Origin: an uncultured Bacteroidales bacterium
GTDB lineage: Bacteria; Bacteroidota; Bacteroidia; Bacteroidales; UBA932
Assembly: GCA_900544815.1 (NCBI GenBank)
Contig: UQWT01000013.1
Location: forward strand, 1 to 40,436
Reading direction: 5' to 3'
DNA: 40,436 nucleotides
A program made the position numbers and the translations under genes. Below are positions 7,200 to 16,461 of the stretch, in pieces. The notes under the pieces are model-generated. The model was given only the letters and a program-made list of their open reading frames with translations, was not told the origin of the DNA and searched no databases. How positions within the stretch are numbered: the stretch's first letter is position 1; every line of letters begins with the position of its first letter.

Positions 7200-8705
7200 C
7201 TAACGCATAACACTCTCATTTATCGCTTTAACAATCATATTCTTCCCGACAATTACCTCTGCCGTATCTATTGCCGTAAGAGGAACGCCGCAGATTCCGT
7301 GCAGATTATTGTTCTGCCCTGTAAGAAGCAGGTTGGAAACTTTGGTATAGATTGGCACCTGACAAGCGGTAATATTATTACAATCCTTTAAATATCCGTA
7401 CAATGCGCCATTTACAGAACCGTAGTAATCCCGTATTGTGAGTGGAGAGGAGGTAAAACAGTAATCTATCATATTGCGAAAGTTTGGGTACAGCCTCTCC
7501 ATCTTTGCCAACACCCTCTCCTTGCACCTCTCTTTAAACCCTTCATAATCCGCCCCCCTGCGCCCGGTAACCGTATCTTTCCAACGCTCGACTACAGAAA
7601 AATCCATTACGCAGTTTATGGTCATCTTCTCTGCATAAGGTCCCTGATTCTTAACCGGAGAGGTTATATACATAAAACCTCTTGGCCAAGCATCATCAAA
7701 CTGCTGCAAATTCCACATAGATGAATTATCATCCTTAAGATATGACGGATGATTCATAAAAGGGAAACTCTCTTCCTTGAACTTTACATAAACCGTAAAG
7801 GTAGAATAGCTGTTAGGTAGCTCCTTAAGTCTTGTCCTGTAAGATTTTGTAAAAGCCTTTCCCTCTATCATATCAACCATAAGCGCAGGATGGATGGCAG
7901 AAATATACCAGTCCGCCCCGGCAAATTCACGACCATCCTCCGTTACAACCCCTTTGACCGCTTTCTCCTCAACCAATATTTTTCCCACTTTACTTCCACT
8001 CAAAACCTCCCCGCCACCATTCTCTATAACACCGGCAAGCAGATCTGCAAGCTGCCGGCTACCTCCAACAAACATACTTGCACCGTCTATATAGAGCACA
8101 TTTATTAGTGCGTGGATATAAGCAGGGGTATGCCCCTTTATACCGGCATACATAGGAGCCATATAGGCTAAAATATCTCTCAGTTCACTATTATCTATAT
8201 GGCTTGCAATAAGTTCGTCTGCAGGCATAAGGAACTTTTCACTGAGAGAGAGAATAGAGCTTTTCTGCTCTCTAAGATAGAACAGATCAACCTCATCTGC
8301 AAGAGCATAAATATCATTGACATAATTCTTTATACCGTCAGCCTCATTTGGAAAGAGTGCAGAGAAATACCCTGTAAAGCGCTCTCTTCCCTGCGGAATA
8401 TTATAAACCCTTTTAGATGGCAGCGATGTTATCATATCCATTACAGCAGGATCTGTATTCATAATGGACAGTTTGTCAAGGATTCCAAGATAATGGCATA
8501 TTTTACCCACATTACCACCCTCTTGGAAGCCTCCAAGAATGTGCATTCCCGTTTCAAATTCAACCCCTTTTCGTCTAAAGCATTGTAAGCCGCCACCTAT
8601 AATCCTGTTCTTTTCCAAGACAGTTACCTTATACCCGTTCTTGGAGAGTAGTGCACCTGTGAACAGACCGCCAAGTCCTCCTCCTATAATTACAACATTT
8701 TTCAT
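7200..8705 (-). CDS. CrtI-like FAD-dependent oxidoreductase, copy 2
   Basis: This flavoprotein of the phytoene desaturase/amine oxidase superfamily has 501 residues. The N-terminal FAD Rossmann motif is VVIIGGGLGGLFTGALLSKN, followed by VTVLEKN and the GG-x-x-x-C-F-R-R-K-G segment. A C-terminal LTGQNNNLHGICGVPLTAIDTAEV element is typical of the family's FAD-closing end. It overlaps the preceding paralogue by 4 bp (ATGA) and is translationally coupled. It has exactly the same length as that paralogue. No carotenoid genes are near, so the substrate is more likely the polyene or its aryl head than phytoene. Desaturation, hydroxylation and ring oxidation are all possible. Confidence 0.82.
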   Translation of the reverse strand: MKNVVIIGGGLGGLFTGALLSKNGYKVTVLEKNRIIGGGLQCFRRKGVEFETGMHILGGFQEGGNVGKICHYLGILDKLSIMNTDPAVMDMITSLPSKRVYNIPQGRERFTGYFSALFPNEADGIKNYVNDIYALADEVDLFYLREQKSSILSLSEKFLMPADELIASHIDNSELRDILAYMAPMYAGIKGHTPAYIHALINVLYIDGASMFVGGSRQLADLLAGVIENGGGEVLSGSKVGKILVEEKAVKGVVTEDGREFAGADWYISAIHPALMVDMIEGKAFTKSYRTRLKELPNSYSTFTVYVKFKEESFPFMNHPSYLKDDNSSMWNLQQFDDAWPRGFMYITSPVKNQGPYAEKMTINCVMDFSVVERWKDTVTGRRGADYEGFKERCKERVLAKMERLYPNFRNMIDYCFTSSPLTIRDYYGSVNGALYGYLKDCNNITACQVPIYTKVSNLLLTGQNNNLHGICGVPLTAIDTAEVIVGKNMIVKAINESVMR

Positions 8706-10207
8706 CTGTTGGCTCTCCTTATCTCATTTAAAACCACATCACTTCCAAGCACCTCTGAGCAAGCAACAATCGAACCTACCAATACACCAAGTATTCCGTG
8801 TGAATTAATGCTCTGCCCGGCAAGAATCAGATTAGGTATCTTTGTCTTATATGAAACCCTGCCGACAGGGCCTAATGTAATATCCTTTGCTATGCCATAT
8901 AGTGCACCATCCGGGGTGCTGTTATAATCTCTGTATGTAAGTGGAGTTGAGGTATAGAATCCATCTATGGCTGCACTCAACCCGGGGCATATCTTCTCAA
9001 CCTCTGCAATCAATTTAAGGGCGTGGTCACGCTTGAATCTTTCATAATCATCCCCTCTCCTGCCGCTAAAAGTGTTGCTCCACCTCGCTAAATCTTCTAT
9101 ATTCATATAGGATATAATTGCCCCGGCCCTTGCAAAAGAGGTATCATTTGCAAAATGCATGTAAAGATAGCCTTTGGGCCAGTCATCTTCGTTATACGAC
9201 TCACAGCCCCACGGAGAGCCTTTATAGCCGTAAAGATTGCTATTCATATACGGCATCATCCCATCCTTAAACAGAAGATAAACCGTAAAACCTCCAACGG
9301 TACCGGGCAGAGAGCCTATCCTGTTTTTATATGCCGGTCTAATAATCTTGGAATCTACAAGCTTCATACAGACACGCGGGTCGACCGCAGAGATGACAAT
9401 ATCCGCATCATAAAAACTGCCGTCTGCCGTCTCTACACCAACAGCTTTGGAATCGTTACATACAACCTTCACAACCCTCTTCTCTGTAAGTACCACTCCG
9501 CCAAAACCCTCTATTTTACCGGCTAATAACTTTCCAATAATATCACTTCCGCCTGCTACTCTAAATGCGCTCTTATTGTAGAAATCCATTATAAAGGCGT
9601 GAAGAGAGAAGGACGTCTTATCCTTTACAGCAGCGTACAGTGGCAACGAACCCACAAGTACCTCCCTAAGTAGCGGATCTGCAATCAAATCATCCAGCAC
9701 ATCATTTATGCTTCTTAACTGATACTCTGTATTGAGAACAATATCTGTATCAACGCACTCCTTTGAATGAAACTGCGATGCCTCTGCAATGCCGCTTACA
9801 ATACTATAATACTTGGCCAAATTGTCCTTTTCAGCGGGGAAATAGCCTCCCATCTGCTCTATAAATGCATCTCTTCCATTGGCAAACTTAAACCTCTCTC
9901 CATTAAGAGCAACTATGTCATAAGCGTACTCATCCAATCTTCTGAGTTGCAACTCATCTCTAATACCCAAAAAACGCAACAGTCTGTCTAACACCTGTCC
10001 ATGATCTGCACTCCCTATAAAGTGCATTCCAGTCTCAAACTTAATTCCTCTCCTGTTAAAGCATTGCAGACAACCGCCTATCTGCGACTGCTGCTCTAAA
10101 ACCGTAACATCATATCCGTTGGATGACAGAACGACTCCGCAGGAGAGACCGCCAAGACCGCTCCCAATAACAACACACCTCTGTTTATTTTTTCCAATGT
10201 TACTCAT
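8702..10207 (-). CDS. CrtI-like FAD-dependent oxidoreductase, copy 1
   Basis: This 501-residue paralogue has the FAD motif VVIGSGLGGLSCGVVLSSNG and VTVLEQQSQIGGCLQCFNRRG near the N-terminus. Its C-terminus has LILAGQSINSHGILGVLVGSIVACSEV. It shares with its neighbour the blocks KFETGMHF, FTVYL, W-(R/K)-GYLYMH-like and YGSVNGALYG/YNSTPDGALYG, which indicates tandem duplication. It lies 27 bp after the exporter gene on the same strand. It is likely a cytoplasmic or membrane-peripheral redox enzyme of the pigment pathway. The two copies have diverged enough to suggest separate substrates or a heterodimer. Confidence 0.82.
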   Translation of the reverse strand: MSNIGKNKQRCVVIGSGLGGLSCGVVLSSNGYDVTVLEQQSQIGGCLQCFNRRGIKFETGMHFIGSADHGQVLDRLLRFLGIRDELQLRRLDEYAYDIVALNGERFKFANGRDAFIEQMGGYFPAEKDNLAKYYSIVSGIAEASQFHSKECVDTDIVLNTEYQLRSINDVLDDLIADPLLREVLVGSLPLYAAVKDKTSFSLHAFIMDFYNKSAFRVAGGSDIIGKLLAGKIEGFGGVVLTEKRVVKVVCNDSKAVGVETADGSFYDADIVISAVDPRVCMKLVDSKIIRPAYKNRIGSLPGTVGGFTVYLLFKDGMMPYMNSNLYGYKGSPWGCESYNEDDWPKGYLYMHFANDTSFARAGAIISYMNIEDLARWSNTFSGRRGDDYERFKRDHALKLIAEVEKICPGLSAAIDGFYTSTPLTYRDYNSTPDGALYGIAKDITLGPVGRVSYKTKIPNLILAGQSINSHGILGVLVGSIVACSEVLGSDVVLNEIRRANR

Positions 10208-10234
10208 AGCCGTTCACATAATCATAGCCTACCC

Positions 10235-13200
10235 TTATGCCCCCTTTATCAAATTGTTTACATCAATACAGTAATCCGCTTTGGAATAGCTGTCCGGCAG
10301 AGAATCACCGCAAAGATGTACAAAATGCAGATTATGAGGAATAGACGATATATTTGCCGCCAATGCTGCAGAATCATAATCTCTCTCAAAGGCATAAACT
10401 TCATACTCCGTGTAAGCCAGCGCAAAGATAAGGGCAAATTCCCCTTGTCCGCTGTTTTTTATCCAAACTATGCCTCTCTTGTCATTACACCCGCTATCCA
10501 ATTTAGAATATTTGTCGGGAAGCGGAGAAAGATCTCCCTTTTTAATCAATTTGAAAATCTTACGTGCACGCGCCTCTACATCTGCCCCTTTGTAATAATA
10601 CTTAAGGGTGGCGTAAGGGATAAAATATTCTACAGTCTCTAATTTTGAGCAAAGTTCCTTATAGTGAGACCTGTAATACCTGCCAAAATATGAGGTGAGC
10701 GCCCTGTCTTGTTGCGCATCGTACTGCGGTCCGCAAATCTCCTTGTAATCATTGTATGATATCCTTTTGTCAACCTGCATAAACAGCGAACCCGGTCTGA
10801 GCATAAAATCATTTTTAGGGAGCACATGGCCAAAACCGTGGATAAAGAGCGGAACTATATCTGCTTTAAGCTCGTTTGCAAGGTAAAAAGCCCCCTTGTG
10901 AAACCTGCCTATAGAGCAGTCTGCCGAACGGGTTCCCTCAGGAAAAACAAGTATCGAATAACCGCGCTCCATAAGATCCTTCATCCTTGGCAGACTCACC
11001 TCGGCACCGTTTGAAACGGGATAAAAATCTGCAAACTTTATTATTCGTCCATAGAACGGATTGTTCCACACCCAATCATTAGTTAACACAACAATCTTTG
11101 GAGAAAGCATTAACGTACACATCAAATCTATGTGTGACTGATGATTGCAGATTATTATCGCAGGCTTTTCAAAGCTCTCCTCAAAAGGATTCTCCAATTT
11201 GAACGGTGCTGCAGGTATTCTGTATATTGCGAATTTCGCTAGTCTCTGTAACAAGCGGTGGAAGCGTAGTTTACGCTTCTCTGTGGCCTTAAGCAGCTTT
11301 AGCATTACAAAACCGTACGGCAGAACATAAAAATATGCAGCAAACAGAAAGAACATAAAGGCTTTAAGTGAGCGGGCAATCCTCCCAATTGTGAGCGGAA
11401 CATCCCTGTACTTGCCCCGTTTGGCGGTAATCCACCTAAAGACAAGCGGAGGCAGATAGTACGCCATCACAACAACCGTAAGCATACCAATTATGGCCAC
11501 AACAGCCAAAGAACTGAGTGCCGGATGCTTTGCAAATGCAAGCATACCCATACCGGCAAACATTATAAGAGCAGAAAGCGCCACACTCCTCTTGTAAGAT
11601 GCAAGCAACCTCTTTCCGTAAGCATATTCGTAAATCAACCCCTCCGTTATAAAAATGGTATAGTCATCCCCTTGTCCAAATATAAATGCCGCTAATATAA
11701 CGCTCACTATATTAAACTGAATACCAAATATCTGCATAATTCCAAGTATCCAAAGCCAACTCACGGCCAAAGGTAAAAAAGAGAGCAGACTCAGCTCTAC
11801 AGATGCAAAAGAGAGCCACAAAAAGAAGAAGACCACAAACCCGCAGATAAACCCAATATAGTTAAACTCATCAGACAATATTGAGACCAACCTGTTTCCA
11901 ACATCACCCGAATCAAACACAAAACTATTCTCATCCAAAATGCCGGCATCCCTTATCTCATTCTTAATCATTTCGCCCTTTCCTGCAGGTACCTTAAGAT
12001 AATTTACAACTCTAACCAAAGAATCTGTTTCAATAATATAGTTCCTGCCCATAAGCTCCATAACGGGGGCAAAATAACCAATCTCTTTAATCCCATATTC
12101 AGAGGCAGTACCATTAGGCCCCAATGTCACACTCTCCACAAACGGAGCGAAAGCAGTACTGCTAAAACCAGCCTTTATCTTGCACAACTGCAGTGTATCC
12201 ACTACATCTGCATGTCTACTCCAAAGCTCCTGCCACCTCTCCTGTCCCCTCTTTTGCGCAGCTGCAGAGGGTATAAAACCGCCAATCCCCTTTATATCAA
12301 TAATCTTCTGCTTCCCGACAAAACCCTCCAATCCGTTAATTAGTCTCTCGTTCCCCTCCAAAGCCTCATTTATGTTTCCGCCTTGAGACACGGCATAGAT
12401 ATATGTTGTAGAATCGTTGGAAAGATTGCTTTGCAGAAAAGCCATATCCTCTCTCTGAGTATCTGTCATATAATTAATATGCCCTATATTGGAATCAAAG
12501 GAGGTATAAAGGCTGAAATAGCCAAACAGCAATGTAAGCAGAAATACAGGCAGAGCCAACCGCACTGCAATCTTGCCATTTCCGCAAGCCCTTGCAGAAG
12601 TACCCTCTGCGGCATTATCTACATTATACAAACAATGCTTAAAACTGCCGTCCTGCCCCTTTTCATAACCTTTTTTCAACCCCTTTTTGCCCTGTGCCGC
12701 TCTGCCTTCCTTTACGAAAAGGGGCATAAACAGCAGTACAAAAAGGATAGTTCCAATAAGGGTAAATGACCCGAAAAAGCCAAGGTCTCTCATTGCCTCC
12801 GCCTTTAGGAAAACAAGACAAAGAAACGCACCAACAGTTGTTATATTCCCAATCAGAAGAGGGGTAACCATCTCTTTGAGCGCCATACGTCTGTTTGGTT
12901 CATGTCTTAAATGGTCTAGAAAATGTAACGGATAATTGGCTGCAATACCAATTATGACAGACCCTATACCAAGAACTATAACAGAGATGCTGCTCTTAAA
13001 AAGAGCCATAACCCCAAGAGCAAAAACACCGCCAAACAGCAGTGCTGCAAAGATCCACAGCAGATACGACAACCGCTTGAGAGAGACTATCAGAAGTGCA
13101 AATATAAGCACTATGGAGAGTGCAACAGCCCAAATACTGTCCCTTTTAATCCGGGTGGAGTTTGTAACCGCAATAAGAGGCCCCCCAACAGCAGAAACAG

Positions 13201-13966
13201 ACACCTTAGGAGTACTCTCCTCAACACTAAGCATTATATCATCCAACAGCTCTGCAAGTAACTCATTGTTACCTGTTTCGCTCATTCCAAACGGAGAGGT
13301 AAAAAAGGCAAAAGCCCTGCACTCATCGCTGCTCAATATCCTTCCGTCTGCAATCTTAAAATTATCTCCGGCTATATTAAAGGAATTAAGCCTCTGCAGT
13401 ACCGGATAGAACAGATTAAGCGGATCATACTGCACATTACCGGCAAGCATTCCACCGGTAGGAAGCATAAGCAGCATCTTATCATTATCTAACTGCTTCC
13501 CAACAAATCCGGGTATTGTTAGCAAGCTGTCTACCCTTGCGTAATCTTTAGAAGACAAAAAGAGCCTGTAGTTCTCCCGCATAAAATCTATAAGATTGAG
13601 CATACCATACTCATCTACGCCAAGTTGAAGATTGGTAACAACCTTGTTTGTATCGCACTTCTCAACAGCTGCTGCAAAACTGTCCAAGGCATTTGAGAGC
13701 AGCTCAGCTCTCTCTATAGCACTATATTTTGCAGAATCTCTTACAGAAAAGATAACCACTATCCTATCCTGCCCCCCCAGATGTTTGTAGACCTCGGTAT
13801 ACCTTTCAGTCTGTTCGTCCGATGGAAGAAAATCAGCAATATCCTCCTTATACTCAATTGAAAATATTCTCCAAACAAGCAGAGCGCAAAGAGCCGAAAA
13901 GAGTAGCAGTACCAAACCGCGCCTGCCAACAAGAGAATCGTATATCCTTAGAAAGAACCTTATCAT
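10235..13966 (-). CDS. MMPL/RND-type exporter fused to a PlsC acyltransferase and a Rossmann-like tail
   Basis: This 1243-residue protein has the MMPL (RND superfamily) exporter layout. TM1 is at ~17-34, with a periplasmic domain before a five- or six-helix block at ~277-425. A second extracytoplasmic domain and helix block follow at ~700-895. A PlsC-type acyltransferase domain comes next, with NHQSHIDLM at ~939 and FPEGTRS at ~1009. The last ~85 residues (NSGQGEFALIFALAYTEYEVYAFERD) look like a degenerate SAM/NAD Rossmann fold. MMPL exporters in aryl-polyene clusters move lipid-like products to the outer membrane, so the fusion suggests acylation coupled to transport. A Lys/Gly/Asn-rich linker at ~425-460 looks inserted. 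The glycosyltransferase gene just upstream overlaps by 4 bp. Confidence 0.85.
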   Translation of the reverse strand: MIRFFLRIYDSLVGRRGLVLLLFSALCALLVWRIFSIEYKEDIADFLPSDEQTERYTEVYKHLGGQDRIVVIFSVRDSAKYSAIERAELLSNALDSFAAAVEKCDTNKVVTNLQLGVDEYGMLNLIDFMRENYRLFLSSKDYARVDSLLTIPGFVGKQLDNDKMLLMLPTGGMLAGNVQYDPLNLFYPVLQRLNSFNIAGDNFKIADGRILSSDECRAFAFFTSPFGMSETGNNELLAELLDDIMLSVEESTPKVSVSAVGGPLIAVTNSTRIKRDSIWAVALSIVLIFALLIVSLKRLSYLLWIFAALLFGGVFALGVMALFKSSISVIVLGIGSVIIGIAANYPLHFLDHLRHEPNRRMALKEMVTPLLIGNITTVGAFLCLVFLKAEAMRDLGFFGSFTLIGTILFVLLFMPLFVKEGRAAQGKKGLKKGYEKGQDGSFKHCLYNVDNAAEGTSARACGNGKIAVRLALPVFLLTLLFGYFSLYTSFDSNIGHINYMTDTQREDMAFLQSNLSNDSTTYIYAVSQGGNINEALEGNERLINGLEGFVGKQKIIDIKGIGGFIPSAAAQKRGQERWQELWSRHADVVDTLQLCKIKAGFSSTAFAPFVESVTLGPNGTASEYGIKEIGYFAPVMELMGRNYIIETDSLVRVVNYLKVPAGKGEMIKNEIRDAGILDENSFVFDSGDVGNRLVSILSDEFNYIGFICGFVVFFFLWLSFASVELSLLSFLPLAVSWLWILGIMQIFGIQFNIVSVILAAFIFGQGDDYTIFITEGLIYEYAYGKRLLASYKRSVALSALIMFAGMGMLAFAKHPALSSLAVVAIIGMLTVVVMAYYLPPLVFRWITAKRGKYRDVPLTIGRIARSLKAFMFFLFAAYFYVLPYGFVMLKLLKATEKRKLRFHRLLQRLAKFAIYRIPAAPFKLENPFEESFEKPAIIICNHQSHIDLMCTLMLSPKIVVLTNDWVWNNPFYGRIIKFADFYPVSNGAEVSLPRMKDLMERGYSILVFPEGTRSADCSIGRFHKGAFYLANELKADIVPLFIHGFGHVLPKNDFMLRPGSLFMQVDKRISYNDYKEICGPQYDAQQDRALTSYFGRYYRSHYKELCSKLETVEYFIPYATLKYYYKGADVEARARKIFKLIKKGDLSPLPDKYSKLDSGCNDKRGIVWIKNSGQGEFALIFALAYTEYEVYAFERDYDSAALAANISSIPHNLHFVHLCGDSLPDSYSKADYCIDVNNLIKGA

Positions 13967-14745
13967 TGCCCTCCCCTCCGTTTAAAAAGCTTTCTGAATA
14001 AAGTTACGGGCCATCCGTAAAAGATTGCAGACAACGTAAGAAAGCTATTAAGCAGGCTTATCCGGGCAAAATCCTTTGCGGGACGAAAATGTGTTACGCG
14101 TTCCTCTTTTGGTGGATAATACACATTAATTCTCACAGGCAGCAATCTTACCCCTTCCCACGCTGCAAAGACAAGAAGCTCCAACTCAGCCTCATATCTA
14201 TAAGAAAGTATCCAACCGGAGCGCATCTTACCAAGAGGATAGGCTCTAAAGCCGGTCTGGGTGTCGGGAAGATTATAACCTGTCTGAACCGTAAACCAAA
14301 AATTTGAAAATCTGTTGGCAAAACCGCTCCTGCCCGGCATATTCTCATTATCAAAACTCCTGCTACCTATTACCAAGGCTCCGTAGTTCTGTTCAATTGC
14401 AGTTGCAAAAACAGGCAGATCCAATGCCAAATGCTGGCCGTCTGCATCCATAGTAATCGCATACTCGTAGCCCAACTCCACAGCCCTTTCAAAACCAACC
14501 TTAATAGCATAACCCTTTCCTCTGTTCTTGCCATAACTCACAACCTCAACAGGCAGACCGGTAGCTTTCAGAAGTTTATCCGAGCCATCTGTACTTCCAT
14601 CATTTACAACAATAACATTGGAAGAATACTGCAAAACAGACTCAACAACACGCACAATAGAACCTGCATTATTAAACACAGGAATAAGCACACAGCTTTT
14701 TAGTTCTTTAAATTTTCTTGTTGTATCGTTAAAGGTCGAGTCCAT
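13963..14745 (-). CDS. GT2 family glycosyltransferase (DPM1/polyprenyl-phosphate type)
   Basis: This 260-residue GT-A fold enzyme has CVLIPVFNNAGSIVRVVESVL at the N-terminus, VVNDGSTDGSDKLL for nucleotide binding and MDADGQHLALDLP with the metal-binding DxD-like site. After NLPDTQTGFRAYPL, the C-terminus has a hydrophobic stretch near 230-250, so it may associate with the membrane. It resembles dolichyl-phosphate mannosyltransferase-type enzymes. Such genes are usual members of aryl-polyene and flexirubin clusters, with no settled sugar substrate. It is translationally coupled to the exporter through a 4-bp overlap. Confidence 0.85.
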   Translation of the reverse strand: MDSTFNDTTRKFKELKSCVLIPVFNNAGSIVRVVESVLQYSSNVIVVNDGSTDGSDKLLKATGLPVEVVSYGKNRGKGYAIKVGFERAVELGYEYAITMDADGQHLALDLPVFATAIEQNYGALVIGSRSFDNENMPGRSGFANRFSNFWFTVQTGYNLPDTQTGFRAYPLGKMRSGWILSYRYEAELELLVFAAWEGVRLLPVRINVYYPPKEERVTHFRPAKDFARISLLNSFLTLSAIFYGWPVTLFRKLFKRRGGQ

Positions 14746-14782
14746 TTGCTTTATTATAAGGTTGTAGTATTATAGGAGATTT

Positions 14783-15160
14783 TTATATCTCTTTTTTTGA
14801 AAGCACTACAGACATCTTTGTGCAAGCCACAGAACCGCAATAGATTACAGCCTTAAGTCTATACTCTTCATTCTCCTTCTCAATTCCGTAAAGCTCAATA
14901 ACATACTCAATGTTTTCTTTTGGTCTCATAAGAGAGAGATACTTTATATTCTTTACCTCCTTAACGTACAACACAGTATTAAGGAGCTGTTCCGCACATT
15001 CAACCACCATCTGCAGCTGGCACACGCCCGGCGTTATAGGCTCTCCGGGGAAATGAGCCTTAAAGATCTCATGTTCACCGTTAAGTCTTATTGTAAAACA
15101 CTGTTTATCACAGCGTTCCTCTCTTTTTATCACATAAAAGAAATTATCCGAAAGCCTCAT
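14783..15160 (-). CDS. FabZ/ApeI-like hot-dog 3-hydroxyacyl-ACP dehydratase
   Basis: This 125-residue single hot-dog domain has the dehydratase loop KAHFPGEPITPGVCQLQM, in which His36 is the expected catalytic base. The usual FabZ helix glutamate position appears to be Gln50, though Glu54 lies nearby. It would remove water from the 3-hydroxy intermediate to add each polyene double bond. In described aryl-polyene systems ApeI works with a second hot-dog protein, ApeP, and a matching partner is at 21774. It overlaps the preceding gene by 4 bp. Confidence 0.8.
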   Translation of the reverse strand: MRLSDNFFYVIKREERCDKQCFTIRLNGEHEIFKAHFPGEPITPGVCQLQMVVECAEQLLNTVLYVKEVKNIKYLSLMRPKENIEYVIELYGIEKENEEYRLKAVIYCGSVACTKMSVVLSKKEI

Positions 15161-15651
15161 CTCCTTACAAAAGTATAATTAATCCTGTACTTCAAATCCT
15201 TTACAACAATGTTCCCCCCCTCTTTAACAACCTCAAATCCGCAATTCTGCGGAACATTAGGAAAACCAAGCATATAATCTATATCCCGCCTTAGCACCCG
15301 CCTTATATACCACCTGTCCATAAACTTTACCACATCAATAAGTTTCACCCTCTTTCCGCTACCCAATCGGCTTTTAACGGCACTGTTGATCTCAAAATCA
15401 AACGCCTTTATACCAAACTCATTTACCAAAGTGCCAACCATTCCCCCCTCTGTTTTTTTAATCATCAATATTCCCGACAACTTATTCCCCCTCATATCAA
15501 CTACCACAACGTTCTCAGATACACCGGCTGCATTAAATGAGATAACTGCACTCTCTCGTTTGACCACAACAGTATCGCCAACCTCTGCACCAAACAGAGA
15601 TACGTGAGCAAGACAGAGAATTGAGAGTATATTAAAAATGGCAGTTCTCAT
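15157..15651 (-). CDS. secreted protein of unknown function in the pigment operon
   Basis: This 164-residue protein has an N-terminal signal peptide ending near SLFGA-E and is probably periplasmic. There is no lipobox. The mature chain alternates beta strands, for example VVVVDMRGNKLSGILMIKK and GTLVNEFGIKAFDFEIN, with a C-terminal GNIVVKDLKYRINYTFVRR. It sits between the LolA-like carrier and the dehydratase, the position where aryl-polyene clusters often carry a small envelope protein thought to help shuttle the product. I do not recognise a named family, so the role is inferred from context only. Confidence 0.75.
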   Translation of the reverse strand: MRTAIFNILSILCLAHVSLFGAEVGDTVVVKRESAVISFNAAGVSENVVVVDMRGNKLSGILMIKKTEGGMVGTLVNEFGIKAFDFEINSAVKSRLGSGKRVKLIDVVKFMDRWYIRRVLRRDIDYMLGFPNVPQNCGFEVVKEGGNIVVKDLKYRINYTFVRR

Positions 15652-15674
15652 AAAATTTAGTCATCTGTAATTCA

Positions 15675-16352
15675 TTATTTTATAATAAAATGCGCCGCCT
15701 CTATCTCCTCATTCAGAACAATATTCTTGAGCTCTATTATAGTTTCATCTCCGCTCCTATCTGTCATAATAATCTTATCCACCACTTTTTTATCGGGAAG
15801 AAAAAAGAGCTTTACAGCCTTGAACATCTGCTTTATCTCCTTTTTCACCGGCGTCAATTCAGCCATATACAGCTTTTTGTCGGCCGAAGAAAAGAGTGAA
15901 AATGTAAAATCTTTGCTCTCTTCCAAAGACCCTCCTGTTACGCTGCCCATCATAATTGAGGCAATCTCTGCAAACAGCTTGCTCTGCCTTATATCTATCT
16001 CGCTCTTTCCCTGTGCAGACTTTATTATCACCTTTCCATCTGCTATTGCAAAAATATAGCTGTATGGGCTTACATACTCCCATCTGAAAGAAGAGGGACG
16101 GACATATAACATCATGCCCCGCGAAATCATTTTGCTGCCAAGCAGTTGCATTGTCTTCTCCTGCACAAAATCTGCCTTTATCGTTTTTGTTCCAGACGTA
16201 GCCTCCTTAATTAACGCAACAATAGAACCCTGCTCATCTGCTGGAACAGGTGTAAGGTTCTGAGCGCCTGCATAAGAGAATGACAACAGCGCAAGCGCAA
16301 TTGCCACCATAGCTTTGCTACCAAAACATAATGTTCTATATAAAATTCTCAT
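15675..16352 (-). CDS. LolA-like outer-membrane carrier protein
   Basis: This 225-residue periplasmic protein has a signal peptide ending YAGAQ. The body matches the LolA fold: TIKADFVQEKTMQLLGSKMISRGMMLYVRPSSFRWEYVSPYSYIFAIADGKVII, then a run of strands ending in VDKIIMTDRSGDETIIELKNIVLN. LolA carries lipoproteins to the outer membrane. LolA-like copies inside aryl-polyene clusters are thought to carry the polyene lipid instead. A cluster-specific role is favoured here because it is flanked by polyene genes. The gap before it holds a composite repeat. Confidence 0.85.
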   Translation of the reverse strand: MRILYRTLCFGSKAMVAIALALLSFSYAGAQNLTPVPADEQGSIVALIKEATSGTKTIKADFVQEKTMQLLGSKMISRGMMLYVRPSSFRWEYVSPYSYIFAIADGKVIIKSAQGKSEIDIRQSKLFAEIASIMMGSVTGGSLEESKDFTFSLFSSADKKLYMAELTPVKKEIKQMFKAVKLFFLPDKKVVDKIIMTDRSGDETIIELKNIVLNEEIEAAHFIIK

Positions 16353-16363
16353 AATGTGACCTC

Positions 16364-16458
16364 CTATAGTTTGGCTTTGGCTTTAGCTTTCTTTACATTA
16401 TAAACTATACACTTTCAACTAAAACACGGCCAATGCCAACGCTTTCTTACTCTATAAA
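16364..16458. repeat. composite GCYAAH / ATAAACT repeat
   Basis: TTTGGCTTTGGCTTTAGC (16370-16387) opposes GCCAATGCCAACGC (16429-16442). Between and beyond them lie ATAAACTATACACTTTCAAC-type tracts and another ATAAACT. This is the same bipartite inverted plan as the element at 5671-5842, in the gap between the EamA-like gene and lolA-like gene. Confidence 0.65.
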
Positions 16459-16461
16459 CTT

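Noticed and set aside
6381..7391. 336-codon plus-strand open frame antisense to the ligase gene
   Set aside because: It overlaps a conserved ligase on the opposite strand, and its product is Cys/Leu/His-rich with no recognisable motifs. This is an antisense shadow.
7200..10207. Carotenoid biosynthesis locus
   Set aside because: CrtI-like enzymes are present, but phytoene synthase, cyclase and isoprenoid genes are absent. All neighbours are polyene/fatty-acid type.
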